The notes under the pieces: model-generated
Told to the model about the DNA's origin: nothing
Databases searched by the model: none
What the model saw: the letters and a program-made list of their open reading frames with translations, nothing else
Made by a program: the position numbers and the translations under genes
Shown: one piece after another, positions 1 to 10,603 of the stretch
Layout of the letters: each line of letters starts with the position of its first letter
Position numbering within the stretch: the first letter of the stretch is position 1
Origin: Podochytrium sp. JEL0797
Lineage: Eukaryota; Chytridiomycota; Chytridiomycetes; Chytridiales; Chytriomycetaceae
Direction of reading: 5' to 3'
Length of the DNA stretch: 45,449 nucleotides
NCBI GenBank assembly: GCA_027596195.1
Contig: JADGJG010000093.1
Span: 1 to 45,449, forward strand

Positions 1-3000
1 GCAATCGGCTGCGGCGGCGACGAAACGGGCCTCTTCCCCCCCTCCTCCACAACACAAACCTCCATCCTCACTTCATCCAACACCTCCCTCTTCAACATAC
101 TCCCCCCAACACCCTCGACCTCCCCCCACACAGCCGACACATTCCGCGACCGCATCCCCTTCGGGGTCGTGGCACCGCTACTCGCCCCACTACTACTCAC
201 ACTGCCGCTACTCCCACTCATGCTCAACGCGATGGATAAACTCGATTTGTTGCTCGGTGGGGCCATCCAGAGTTTGCCCTTTTCCCCAACAAACAGCGGC
301 CCGGCGCTACCGCGGGGAGGGAACAAGAGGTCGTGTTGGGGTGTTGCAGGAGGCGGAGGTGGGGTCGACGCAGAGGAAGACGATTCACCTTCTTCAAAGT
401 CTTCCGCCGTGCTCGAATGGTGCTGGAGCGCACTTGGGCGACGGAACGATTCCATGCTTCGACTCGCACTCAGAGCTCTCTGGAGTTGCTGCGGAACAGG
501 AACCCCACCACCACTCCCAACACCACTACCACCACCACCGCCACTCAACAACGGCACAGTCGGATGATCCAAATTCACCCCGGCAAAATGCATCATACTA
601 ACACCCAACGACGACCGCCGCGGAATCACAAGCCCAGAGTTGGGCGTCGACGCACTCGCCGTGGCGGAACAAATCAAACTCCCAGGTCCCGGGGTCGCAA
701 TCCCCATCGCGGACCCGCCTGGGCTCGTGATTTGAAAGTGTGGCGAAGACGACATCATCAACCCCGCGTTCGTGCTCAAGCTTCTCCGCGAGGGACTCAC
801 ACTCAACGTTTCTTGCGCATGTTTGGGAGCCGACAGGCCAGCAGCGGTGGTGGTCCATCCAGCGGGAGAAACGACAGAAGAGGAGGTCATAGGGATGACA
901 ATGTATTTGGGGTTGCGTGGACCTTCCGTCACAACGCGGCATTTTTCGTCGCTTTCGACTCCCTTGTGGCCAAACACGACGCGGATTTGGCGCGTCACGT
1001 AGAGACGTTTGCGGGACGTGAATTGGAAGTGGACGTGGATCGCGTCGCGGAGGCGGTCTTTGCTTGAGGTGGAGGAGGGGGATCGCGTGGTGGAAGGGGT
1101 GGAGGTGCTTGGGAGGGAGAGGGAAGAGGGTTGTTGGGACTTTACGACGTAGATTTTCTGTCGCAGGAACGTTTTTGTGTTGGGTGGCATGTCCCGGAAA
1201 TCATAGGGGAGCAAATAGATTTTGACTGCCGTTCCGGCGGGGTTTTTGATAATCTGGAAAAAAAAGCAGAATGAGAAATGTGTTAGGCAGCAAGAAAAAA
1301 TGTTACTCACAATCTGCAACTGCCCTTTCGTCGGTACTCTCCACCCACCAATCCACTTTTTCCGAAACCCCTCTTCCCCATCCTCTCCCTCCTTCCCGAC
1401 CTCCTCCTCCTTCTCCTCCTCCTCCCAAATCATCCCACTCAACCCCTCCACATCCACATTCCCCACATACGGACTCACCCCTTCAAACTCCACCCCGCCA
1501 GCCAAATCCGCAACTGCCGCCTCCGCCTTGCTCCCGCCAAACTCGTAAAAACACGCATCAAACCCGAGCTTCAACCCTTTGGGACACTGCAACGCCGGGT
1601 TCTTGCACTTTCCCATGGCCACGCATCCAATCTCGGCAATGAACGGCAACGGTTTCGACGGGAGCGATGACATGCGCCCGCTGAGGATGGATTCTTCGTA
1701 TGAGCCAATAAGGGATCCTGACAGGAGGTCGAGATTCGCGGGGTGGTAAGGGGCCGAGGAAGGCACCGAGGAGCGGGGCAAATTCCCGTTCGTTGGTGTG
1801 AGATGTTGGGTATAACTCGCGCTGAGGGATTGGAACGGTCGAACCGGGGGAGTTGTGCTAAAGTTGGAAACGCCGCTCGAGGTGGTAGCCGTGGTAGTGA
1901 TGGCGGTTTTTGTGAACGAGAATCCGCCCGAAGCAGGAGCCGAAGGGTATCGCGGAGAGAGGGTGCTGTTGTTGAGGGACATGGCGGATTTGAAGTTGGC
2001 GTGTAGACTTTCACTGCTGTTTTCTCGTCGCAGGTTGTCGGAGGGGGCGTTGGTGGGTTTTTGTAAATCATCAAGATCGGAATCGTACTCGTCGTCGCTC
2101 GAGGATTCGAATTGGTGGTTGGGGTTCGAGTTGTTTGTACTGCTGCTGTGCGGGTATGCGTGAGGAGTGGTATAGCTCTCTTGGTTCATGGGTTGAAGCT
2201 CCTCGACAACCTCTGTCCCATTCTCATCCAACCGCACAATCGGAATTGGAGCCGCAGTAAAGGATGTACTCGAGCCCGGTGATCCAGCAAGATGCATCCT
2301 CCTCATGGCACCCGTCAACGAATTTGCCGATCCCGAAGCACTGCCCACCATGCTGCCAGGACTCGTGTACGAAGAGGGGTTCGTGAACGCCGAGTCCTGA
2401 TTTCGATTCAGACTCTTTGATCGAGACGAGAGAATAACATGATCTTTCGACACGCCCGCATCGTAAACGACACTGAGATGCAGGATACCCTGAGGGGTAG
2501 CAGCGGATTTGAAGCGATAGGCTCGTAATTTTGCGGTCGGGCTGAAAGTGTGGAGATGGTTGTCGAGATCGGAGGCATATGAATCTGAAGAGGGGATCTC
2601 TGAACAGGAGAGGAGACGGCCGTCAGCGGTAGCCACTCTGGGTGGTTGTTAGCGATCACTGATCAGAATGACAATCTTTGTCGTTGAAGACCACTGATTC
2701 GCGCACCTGACAATCACAGCGGGATCGAGAGCCATCAGATGGGACGATTCGTAGTCTCCCATTGAGGGAGGCGGTGTCTTTGTTTGGTGCAGGATGGGAT
2801 GCAAGGGCAGCAAGCGGATGTGCGAGTAGAGGGCCTGGCTCAGCAGGATGAGTTCAGACGCCGAGGACGAAGGCGCCAAAGACGGCTGGTGCTCGTAGGC
2901 CAGGACCCAGCGCTCGCACAGGGCTTGCCTGCCGCACACGTCGACGTGCAAAGGCATGCGCTGTGCCCAAAACGCCGCGTCGTCGCCCAGCGCCGCAACG

Positions 3001-3209
3001 CCCTTCGCCGCAGTGTCTTCGTCGCCCTTCGCGCTGCCCGCGCAGAAGCCGCGGTAGCGCACACACGTCGCAACAAGCTTCGTCACAAACTGCAGCGCCA
3101 CAAAGTCGCTTCGACTGCTGCTTCGTTGCAGCCCCTTGAGCCCTAGCGCAGTGCTCTCCGAGGCGCTGTCGGTCTCTGTCGTTGTTGCTGTCGTTGTTGA
3201 GTCGGGCAT
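1..3209 (-). CDS. Atos/FAM214-family protein, 3' end beyond window
   Basis: Exons 3209-2707, 2637-1311 and 1253 to the window edge; the frame is kept and stays open to base 1, giving more than 1,020 residues. Around residues 475-600 lies a DUF4210-type block (ESILSGRMSSLPSKPLPF, then IAEIGC, GKC and FDACFYEFGG). Around 605-720 follows the second Atos block: KGQLQIIIKNPAGTAVK, DFRDMPPNTKTFLRQ, RLYVTRQIRVVFGHK and VTEGPRNPKY. Both match the animal FAM214A/B (Atos) layout as I know it. The first ~170 residues (CERWVLAYE, ALYSHIRLLPLHPI) recall the Atg13-type HORMA region; this is my reading only. The rest is Ser/Thr/Pro-rich and probably disordered. Atos proteins are nuclear regulators in animals; the fungal role is unknown. 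ATG at 3209 is the first Met and starts a frame leading directly into the conserved part. Confidence 0.8.
2683..2726 (+). repeat. 44-nt element, copy 1 (spans exon 1/intron 1 of the Atos gene)
   Basis: Aligns without gaps to 7044-7087 at 38 of 44 bases, with a shared 15-base core GATTCGCGCACCTGA. This copy straddles the donor site of the first intron of the Atos-like gene. The origin of the similarity is unknown. Confidence 0.6.
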
Positions 3210-3483
3210 CGACCAGTGTTCTGCGGAGTGAGTGATCGACTTCGAATTTTTTTGTTCCGCTCGCGAGCGATTGGAAATGACAACGAAGTTGTGCCACCCA
3301 CCGTCATTGCGGGGGTGCCTCCCTCTTTCCTCACGCTTAAGAACGACCCTCTTCTCTATGGGGTTCTATCTACGCTCTTCTATTCAGAAAAGGCCTCGCA
3401 AAAAAAATGAAGCGCATGGGGGAAAAAACAGACAAAAAAAGTCAAGACGAAGGAAAAACACAAACACCCGCAACACCAACACA

Positions 3484-5156
3484 TTACTTGCGAGTCACAC
3501 TCCCATCACATCCATATTTCAAATCAGTGCCCTCCAGCATGTTTGCTTTGAATCCATTCAAGAACGGCACCCACCAACTCAACTGACTCGTCGTGTTGGT
3601 CACCTTGAAATCATTCCACGGGTACGGGTTCGCATTCAACATCAACGGGTCCTGCTGCTTGCGGTCCTCATACGACACAACGAGTTTGAGTTTGGGAAAC
3701 TGCGCGAGCACCGAAGTCGACATGATTTGCTTGTACCACCCGAGCTTGACAGTTTGCTCGTCGACCGACTTGGCATCGTGGTTCGCGTAGTCTTGGATCC
3801 ACGGAGATCCCGTTTCAGGGAGCATCACGGGCTTGTTGTGGACACCGTCGGCGGAAAACATTTTGTAAAAGTTGTGCACGGCCGTGAAGGCGGGTTTCGG
3901 TTGGCCTGGGTTCGTGGGGTCCCCTTCTCCGGACGTGTCGGCCGAATTGCTGCCCGTTCCCGTGAAATAGTCCACAAACATGTTGGGTGGCACGATACAG
4001 TCGTAGCATTGGGGGTAGTTATACAAGGACAGTCCAACCCAGTCCACGTAATCATCGCCAGGGTAGTAGGGAGTGTATGGATCGTCGAGTTCGTCGAGCA
4101 CTCCGTTTTTGTTGGTGTCGAGAAGTTGGAAATCGATCGAGTTGTTGGCGGGCTGCGGTTGCATGGTTCCACTGAATGGATACGCGATACCAATATTGGG
4201 AGCCCACACCATGGCTGTTTGTTTTCCGTTAGTCTCTCGCCCACTTCGTGAACATCATAAACATCAACGAACCAGTCATGTTGGTTCTTGCGCGAACAGC
4301 ATTCGTCATTTGTTTCCACGAAGCGATAAAAGTAGTTGGTCGCATCATGTAGGGATTCCAGTTTCCTATTTTTCCCAACAACCAATTTGGAATCAGCCCT
4401 GAGGCAAAAAAAAGCGGACTCAACTCACCATTCATCTCGTGCGCATACCGCAAAAAGACGGGCACACCATATCTCTGGTTAATGTTCAACAACGCAACAG
4501 CAACACCATCGTACATTGCAGGCGTAACAGTTTCCACACCATTAATGGGCTCGAGCGAAAGTTCCAACATGGATCCCGTGCGACCACACTCGGATCCAAA
4601 CCAGTTGAGCATGTTGACGTCAAATCCAACGGGTCCGTATTGCAGAGGATCGAGCTGCATGAACGCATTGCTGCGTCCCCAAAAAACATCAACCTCATCA
4701 ATCAAAAATTCTGATCACCCTCCCAAACGAAAAACCACTTACAACACGGGCGGGTTATACCCCTTCAACTTGCTCGCAATCTTTGACGGCGAGTCATACG
4801 ACCAATCGAGCGAATATCCAACCATGAGCATCCCGTTCGTGACAGGCTCCAACCGCGCAAGTCCCTTACTGGGCTCATACGCACAACTCGCCAGCGCTGT
4901 GCCGTTGTCCCCGACAATCACGACGGGGGACAAGAGGTTCGGGCCTGGCGGGGGCGAGGCGCGCGAGTGGAGGTCGTAAATTCGCCACGAGAACCACATG
5001 AGGCAGCTGTGCGTGTGTGCGTTTTGTTATTTATTAGCTGCAAGGCACTGGGCAAGTGGCCGGGGGCGGATGGGTAGATCACCTCAATGCTAGGAGCATG
5101 GCCGTCACGACCTTGGTCCAGAACATGCAGAACAGCAGAGAGTGCCGGATTGCCAT
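3484..5156 (-). CDS. GH26-like glycoside hydrolase A, membrane-anchored
   Basis: Five exons (5156-5083, 5006-4743, 4670-4429, 4365-4273, 4214-3484), all in phase, 467 aa. Exon 1 and the start of exon 2 encode an N-terminal hydrophobic segment (LLFCMFWTKVV..., CLMWFSWRIYDL) that looks like an uncleaved signal anchor. The catalytic half has RYAHEMNG (putative acid/base Glu191), MVWAPNIGIAYPF, YVDWVGLSLY and VMLPETGSPW (putative nucleophile Glu358), the order expected in clan GH-A family 26 beta-mannanase-type enzymes. A calcium-loop-like DTNKNGVLDELD sits at about 257-268. The substrate is inferred to be beta-mannan or a related plant or microbial glucan; the family call rests on motifs only. 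First and most divergent of three tandem paralogs with identical intron positions. Confidence 0.8.
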
Positions 5157-5283
5157 CGCTGAATTTTGATTAAAAAATGAGAACAAAAATTTTCTTCACT
5201 TTGCGTGTCTGCATTCCACGTGATGTTTTTTTCCTACGCGCAATAGAAAATAGAAAGGAACAAAAGGATATATCGCCATAGTT

Positions 5284-6956
5284 CTACACTGCCGTCACAC
5301 TCCCATCACACCCGTATTCCAGCCCCGTCGCCTCCACCATACTCGATTTAAACCCCTCCACAAACGGCACCCACCACCCCAACTGTCCCGTCGAATTCAT
5401 CACCTTGAAAATATTCAACAACACCGTGCCAGACGCATGCGGATCCTGCATCTGCGAGTCCTCATACTGCACAACCATCTTCAATTTCGGGAACCGCGAC
5501 ACGATCGTTGCATTCAGAATCTGTCCCCACCAACCCAACTTGACATCCCGTTCCGTGACAGACGCAGCATTGTACCCCGCCCATTCCTGAATCCAGGGCG
5601 CCCCGGTCTCCGGAATCATGACAGGCTTGTTGTGCACGCCGTCCGCCGCAAACATTTGGTAAAAGTCGTGAACGGATTGAAACGCGGATGTGGTCGTGAG
5701 ACCCGTGGAATCGCCTTGTCCGGACGTGCTCGCCGAATTCACCCCGGTGCCCGTGAAGTAATCGAGAAACATGGTCGGTGGGACGGCGCAATCGAAGCAG
5801 GTTGGAAGCGGATAATTGTAGAGAGAGAGAGCGACCCAGTCGACTACGTCGTCTCCGGGGTAGTAAGGAGTGTATGGGTCGTCGAGTTCGTCGAGGACTC
5901 CGTTTTTGTTTGTATCGAGGAGGAGGAAGTCGGGGGAGCCTACGGCGGGTTGGGGTTGGTTTCCGCCGTTGAAGGGATACGCGATGCCAATGTTGGGAGC
6001 CCATACCATGGCTGTTTTTGATTTCTTCATGGTCAAAAAAACAATTGGGGGGGGGAGGGGGGTTGCGAACCGGTCATGTTGGTTCTTGCGCGAACAGCGG
6101 CTGCCATGGCATTCCACGATACAATGAAAGAAGTCGGTCGCATCATATATGGATTCCAGTTTCCTTGCAAAAAAAACGCGTTTTAGTGCGCCTCCCCTTA
6201 ATTTTCCCCCGCCGAAACAAACAAAAAACACCTCTCACCATTCATCTCGTGCCCATACCGAAACAAAACAGGCACATTATACTTCTGATTAACACTCAAC
6301 AACTCCTCCGCCACCGCGTTGTAATGCTCCTGCGTGAGATTCTCGAGCCCGCGTGTCGGTTCCAACGACAATTCTAACATGGCCCCTGTTCGTCCACATT
6401 CCGATCCGAACCAATTGAGCATATTAACATCAAATCCAGTGCCATTAAACGTCCCAGGAATCAACTGCATGAACGCGTTGCTGCAAAAAAAAATCAGCCG
6501 CCCGCAGCAAAGACGGGAGATTAAAAAAAAACATGAACTCACAATACGGGCGGTGAATATCCATTGAGCTTCGAAACCACCTTAGTGGGTTGATCGTAGG
6601 ACCAATCGAGAGAATACCCGAGGAGGAGTTTATTGGCCGTGTTGGGTTCGAGGCGGGCGAGGCCTTTGGATGTGTTGAACGCGCAGCTTGCGCGCACGTG
6701 GCCCGTGGATGGGTCGATGATCGTTACTGAAGATGGAGTGATACCTGTATCGGTGGGGGTGCTAGAATGGAGGTCGTAGACCCGCCAGCAGAGGTAAAAC
6801 AGGCCGCTGGGGGCAGGGGAATGGATCAGACGTTGGAGGTTCGGAAAGGTCGGGTATATTGCAAACTACCGCTTACCCTAATGAAAGGCCGAGAGCGAGT
6901 GTGGCTTTGGTCCAGAAGAGGCAGAACCAGAGCTGGTTGCGAGTGTGTTTTCCCAT
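5284..6956 (-). CDS. GH26-like glycoside hydrolase B, membrane-anchored
   Basis: Exons 6956-6877, 6806-6543, 6480-6239, 6163-6071 and 6011-5284, total 468 aa. It has the same five-exon layout as its neighbours; exons 2-4 have exactly the same lengths as in copy A. N-terminus MGKHTRNQLWFCLFWTK followed by a Leu/Ala-rich stretch is a probable type II anchor. Putative catalytic residues are kept: RYGHEMNG (Glu193) and PVMIPETGAPW (about Glu361). The Ca-loop-like DTNKNGVLDELD is identical to copy A. The intron between exons 4 and 5 holds a G-rich run (6047-6062). The stop lies only 127 bp from the start of copy A, so the promoter of A must be very short or overlap this gene's 3' UTR. Confidence 0.8.
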
Positions 6957-7043
6957 GCCGAGGATGAGGTGATGTGATCAGCCAAGCAGCAACAAAAAAA
7001 ATTCCAAAAAAAAACGCGCTTTCTCGCCAGCAGGACAGTTGGA

Positions 7044-7087
7044 GTTGAACACCAACGATTCGCGCACCTGAAAATCACGTCGGGATC
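7044..7087 (+). repeat. 44-nt element, copy 2 (upstream of GH26-like B)
   Basis: Ungapped match (38 of 44) to 2683-2726. It lies in the 213-bp spacer between the start of GH26-like B and the stop of C, about 90 bp upstream of the B start codon, so it could fall in that promoter or 5' UTR. Confidence 0.6.
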
Positions 7088-7169
7088 TCTCAAAAAAAAT
7101 TTAATCCCAACGGGGTAGTTTCGCAACGAAATAGCGATAAATAAATGAGCCAATTGCGATACGAAAAAT

Positions 7170-8861
7170 CTAAATACGGGCAGTCACACTGCCATCACAC
7201 CCGAACGTCAAGCCCGAAGATTCCACCATATTCGATTTGAAGGCCCCCATCAACGGTAACCACCAACCCAACTGACTCGACGTGTTGGTCACTTTAAAGT
7301 CATTGAGAATCGGCGTCCCCGTCTGATGAACATCCTGCAACTTCGAGTCTTCATACACAACCGCAATCTTCATCTTGGGCCACTTGCTCAACGTGGTAAC
7401 ATTCAAAATCTGCTCAAACCACCCCGTCTTGATCACTTGCTCACTCACAGAATTGGCATCATGGTTTGCGTAATCGGGAATAAAGGGCGCACTCGTTTCC
7501 GGGATCATGAGTGGCTTGTTGTGGACTCCGTCGGCGGAAAACATTTGGTAAAAGTTGTGCACGGCTTGGAACGCGAGTGTCGTGTTAAGACCCGTGGCGT
7601 CCGCGACTCCAGAGTCGAGGGCCGCGTCGGCTCCGGTTCCCGTGAGGTAATCGTTGAAGAAGTAGGGCGCGGCGGGGCAGTTGAAGCAGTCGGGGGTCGG
7701 GTACCAATATAGGGAGAGAGCGACCCAGTCTACGAGATTGTCGCCGGGGTAATAAGGGGTGTAGGGGTCGTCGAGTTCGTCGAGGACTCCGTTTTTGTTT
7801 GTGTCGAGACGGAGAAAATTGGGAGTCCCCACGGCGGGTTGGGGTTGGTTGCCGCCGTTGAAGGGATAGTCGATACCAACGTTGGGAGCCCAGACCATGG
7901 CTGTAGATTGAGAAATTAGAAACAGAGTGGAGAGAGAAAGTTTTAACAAACCAGTCATGTTTGTTCTCGCGCGAACAGCGGCAGTCATGGCCGTCCACGA
8001 TGCAATAAATTCGATCGGCATCATCATATATGGATTCCAGTTCCCTGATTACAAAAAAATGAATAAGAGGAGTCGCGCTTATCGGAAATTACAAAGCGAA
8101 AGACTCACCATTCATCTCATGCCCATATCGAAACAAAACGGGAACATTGTATCTCTGATTGATACTCAACAGCTCGTCAGCCACCGCGCTGTAGTGATCC
8201 GGCGTAAGGTTCTGAAGCCCCGCTGTCGGTTCCATCGAAAGTTCCAACATGGATCCCGTTCGTCCACATTCCGATCCAAACCAATTGAGCATATTGACAT
8301 CAAAACCAGTGCCATTAAACGTCCCAGGAATGAGCTGGATGAATGCGTTGCTATTATTTTTTGGTGGCGGAAATTTTTTTGATTCGAAGTCGATGAGCAC
8401 GTGAGCGGGCAACGGAAACTGTGGGAGATTAAAAATATTCAAACTCACAACACGGGCGGGGAGTATCCGTTGAGCTTGGAGACGATCTTGGTGGGTTGAT
8501 CGTAGGACCAATCGAGAGAGTAGCCGAGGAGGAGCTTGCTGGCGGTGTTGGGTTCGAGGCGGGCGAGGCCTTTGGCTGCGTTGAAAGCACAGCTTGCCCG
8601 CACATTGCCAGTGGTTGGGTCAATGAATGATACGTTGGGTGAGGTCATGGCTGGTGATGCGGCTAAAGCGCTCGAACGGAGGTCGTAGACTCGCCAGCAG
8701 AGGTAAAACAGGCCGCTGCGGAGGGAATGGATCAATCAGACGTTGAAGACTCGGAGGTGGGAGTGGCAAACTGCTGCTTACCCCAACGAAAGACAGAAGG
8801 AGAATGTGACCTTGGTCCAGAAGAGGCAAAACCATATCTGGTTGCGAATGTGTTTGCCCAT
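7170..8861 (-). CDS. GH26-like glycoside hydrolase C, membrane-anchored
   Basis: Exons 8861-8782, 8715-8449, 8350-8109, 8044-7952 and 7900-7170, total 470 aa. N-terminus MGKHIRNQIWFCLFWTK then a Phe/Leu-rich stretch and GLFYLCWRVYDL, again a likely signal anchor. HEMNG and PLMIPETSAPF carry the two putative catalytic Glu residues; the Trp after the nucleophile motif in A and B is Phe here. The DTNKNGVLDELD loop is conserved. Cysteine pairs (CFNC, SECGR) suggest an extracellular or lumenal catalytic domain. Closest to copy B. Exon 2 is one codon longer than in A and B. Two decayed copies of the first exon lie just upstream (8960-9162), evidence of further duplication attempts at this locus. 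Confidence 0.8.
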
Positions 8862-8959
8862 GTTTGTGATGTGATTCTGGATGTGAATGAAAGAAAAAAA
8901 ACGGCTTTCCAAAATTTTCAGCTTCGAAAGAGTGATAAGCAACCCAGAACCAATGAATG

Positions 8960-9015
8960 ATCGATTTTGATCCAGAAGAGGCAGAGCCAATTCTGGTTGC
9001 GAGTGTATTTCCCAT
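8960..9015 (-). pseudogene. Decayed copy of GH26-like exon 1 (relic 1)
   Basis: Read on the minus strand from the ATG at 9015, the DNA matches exon 1 of genes B and C (CGCAACCAG, then TGG, then TGCCTCTTCTGGA). A one-base loss near the start puts the ATG out of frame with the exon. No exon 2-like sequence or proper GTAAG donor follows. Confidence 0.6.
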
Positions 9016-9106
9016 GGGTTGTAATACGAAAAAATCCGAAAGATAAAGGAACAAATTTTCATAAATAAAAGTGAGTGATGAAACTGCCCGATTTGTGCCA
9101 AAAAAT

Positions 9107-9162
9107 GCGACTTTGATACAGAAGTGGGAAACCCAATTCTGGTTGCGAGTGTTTTTCCCCAT
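9107..9162 (-). pseudogene. Decayed copy of GH26-like exon 1 (relic 2)
   Basis: The minus strand from ATG 9162 reads MGKNTRNQNWVSHFCIKV, against MGKHIRNQIWFCLFWTKV in gene C. It is in frame but has no downstream exons. The ATG-to-ATG distances 8861-9015-9162 are 154 and 147 bp, suggesting tandem duplication of a ~150-bp unit. The 428 bp between gene C and the OYE gene otherwise hold only AT-rich spacer. Confidence 0.6.
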
Positions 9163-9289
9163 GTTTTTATTAGCAGACGTAAGTAGCCAAGAGTTCAAAA
9201 TTACAAGTTTAATTAGTACTTAAAGGAGGGGAAAGAGGAGGGGAAAGGGGGAAGATGTCAAGCCAAACGCCGAGAAAAACAAGCCGAAA

Positions 9290-10579
9290 ATGGTGCCGTT
9301 TCCGAAAGCCAAACTCCCCGCATGCAACACCGGTGCTCTCGGCATCAACAAGGGCGGACCCGCAACAACGCTGGACGCCGCGTCCAAGAGCATCTTGTTT
9401 TCGCCCTTCACGATTCGCGGCGTCACCTTCAAAAACCGCATCGGCGTGTCGCCAAGTGAGTTGTTTTACGACCGCCATCGCCATACTCACCAAGGCTCAG
9501 TGTGCCAATACAGCGCCATCGACGGCTTTCCGAATGCCTGGCATTTGGCGCACATCTCGCAGTTTGCGATTCGCGGGGCCGCCCTTGTGATTGTCGAAGC
9601 CACGGGCGTCACTCCCAATGGCCGCATTACACCGAACTGTCTCGGTCTTTACTCGCAAGCACATGCGGATGCGTTCAAACCCATCGTGGATTTCATCCAA
9701 TCACAGGGCTGCGTTGCAGCGATTCAACTTGGCCATGCCGGGAGAAAAGCCTCGACGCTCTCCCCCTTCTTTACGGACAACCAATACAATGCCGTCGCGA
9801 CCGAAGCCGACAAGGGCTGGCCCGAGAATGTCGTTGGCCCTTCCGCCATCAAACAAGCCCCAACAACGGCGGACGTGATTGAACTCTCCAAGCAAGATAT
9901 TGAGGGATACGTTGCCGAGTTTGTGAAGGCTGCCGGTACGAATGATGGACTTTGGGAAAGGTTCTTTGTCTGATGCCGCCTTTTTGCAGAACTCGCCAAC
10001 GACGCTGGTTTCGACGTGATCGAACTCCACGGAGCCCATGGATATTTGATGCACTCTTTCCTCTCACCCTTTTCGAATGTGCGCAAGGACGAATATGGCG
10101 GCGTGATCGAAAACCGCATGAAATTTCCTGTCGCGGTTGCGAAAGCCGTTCGCGCCAAATGGCCAGCCCACAAGCCCCTGTTTTTCCGACTCAGTGTCTC
10201 TGATTGGGAAGAAGGCGGACTGACTGTGGACGAATCCGTGATTTTCTGTCGCGCTTTGAAGGAAGTGGGGGTCGATTTGATCGATTGCAGCTCGGGCGGA
10301 GTTGTCGCGCCATCGGATCCAAGCGCCATGTTTGCGCCCGGTTATAATGTTCCTTTTGCCGAACAGATCAGAAAGGAGAGTGACATTGCGACTGCTGCTG
10401 TTGGAAACATCACGGAGGCGCAACAGGCGGAGGATATCTTGGCCGAAGGACGCGCCGATCTGGTGTTGCTGGCTCGAGAGTTTTTGAGAAACCCGCAATG
10501 GGTTTTTGAGAGTGCTCAGAAGCTTGGAGCAGAGGTCGAGTGGCCCCTTCAGTATCGACGTGCGAAACCAAGAATTTAA
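9290..10579 (+). CDS. Class II Old Yellow Enzyme (NADPH dehydrogenase, YqjM type)
   Basis: Exons 9290-9455, 9501-9935 and 9990-10579, 396 aa. FMN-dependent ene-reductase of the OYE family, likely cytosolic, reducing activated C=C bonds with NAD(P)H. Splicing at 9456-9500 creates the hallmark [16 protein letters not shown] with the class II cysteine at residue 57; the alternative acceptor nine bases upstream would destroy the MCQYS motif. Further motifs in order: [61 protein letters not shown] and [14 protein letters not shown], covering the flavin-binding barrel. Length is near the usual ~350-400. It converges on the GH18 gene with only 24 bp between stop codons. Confidence 0.93.
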
Positions 10580-10603
10580 TGAAAAATAAAACGAATAAAC
10601 GAA

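Noticed and set aside
3232..4251. 339-codon open frame on the plus strand
   Set aside because: It is antisense to GH26-like exons A, which have complete splice and motif support. The frame has no recognisable domain.
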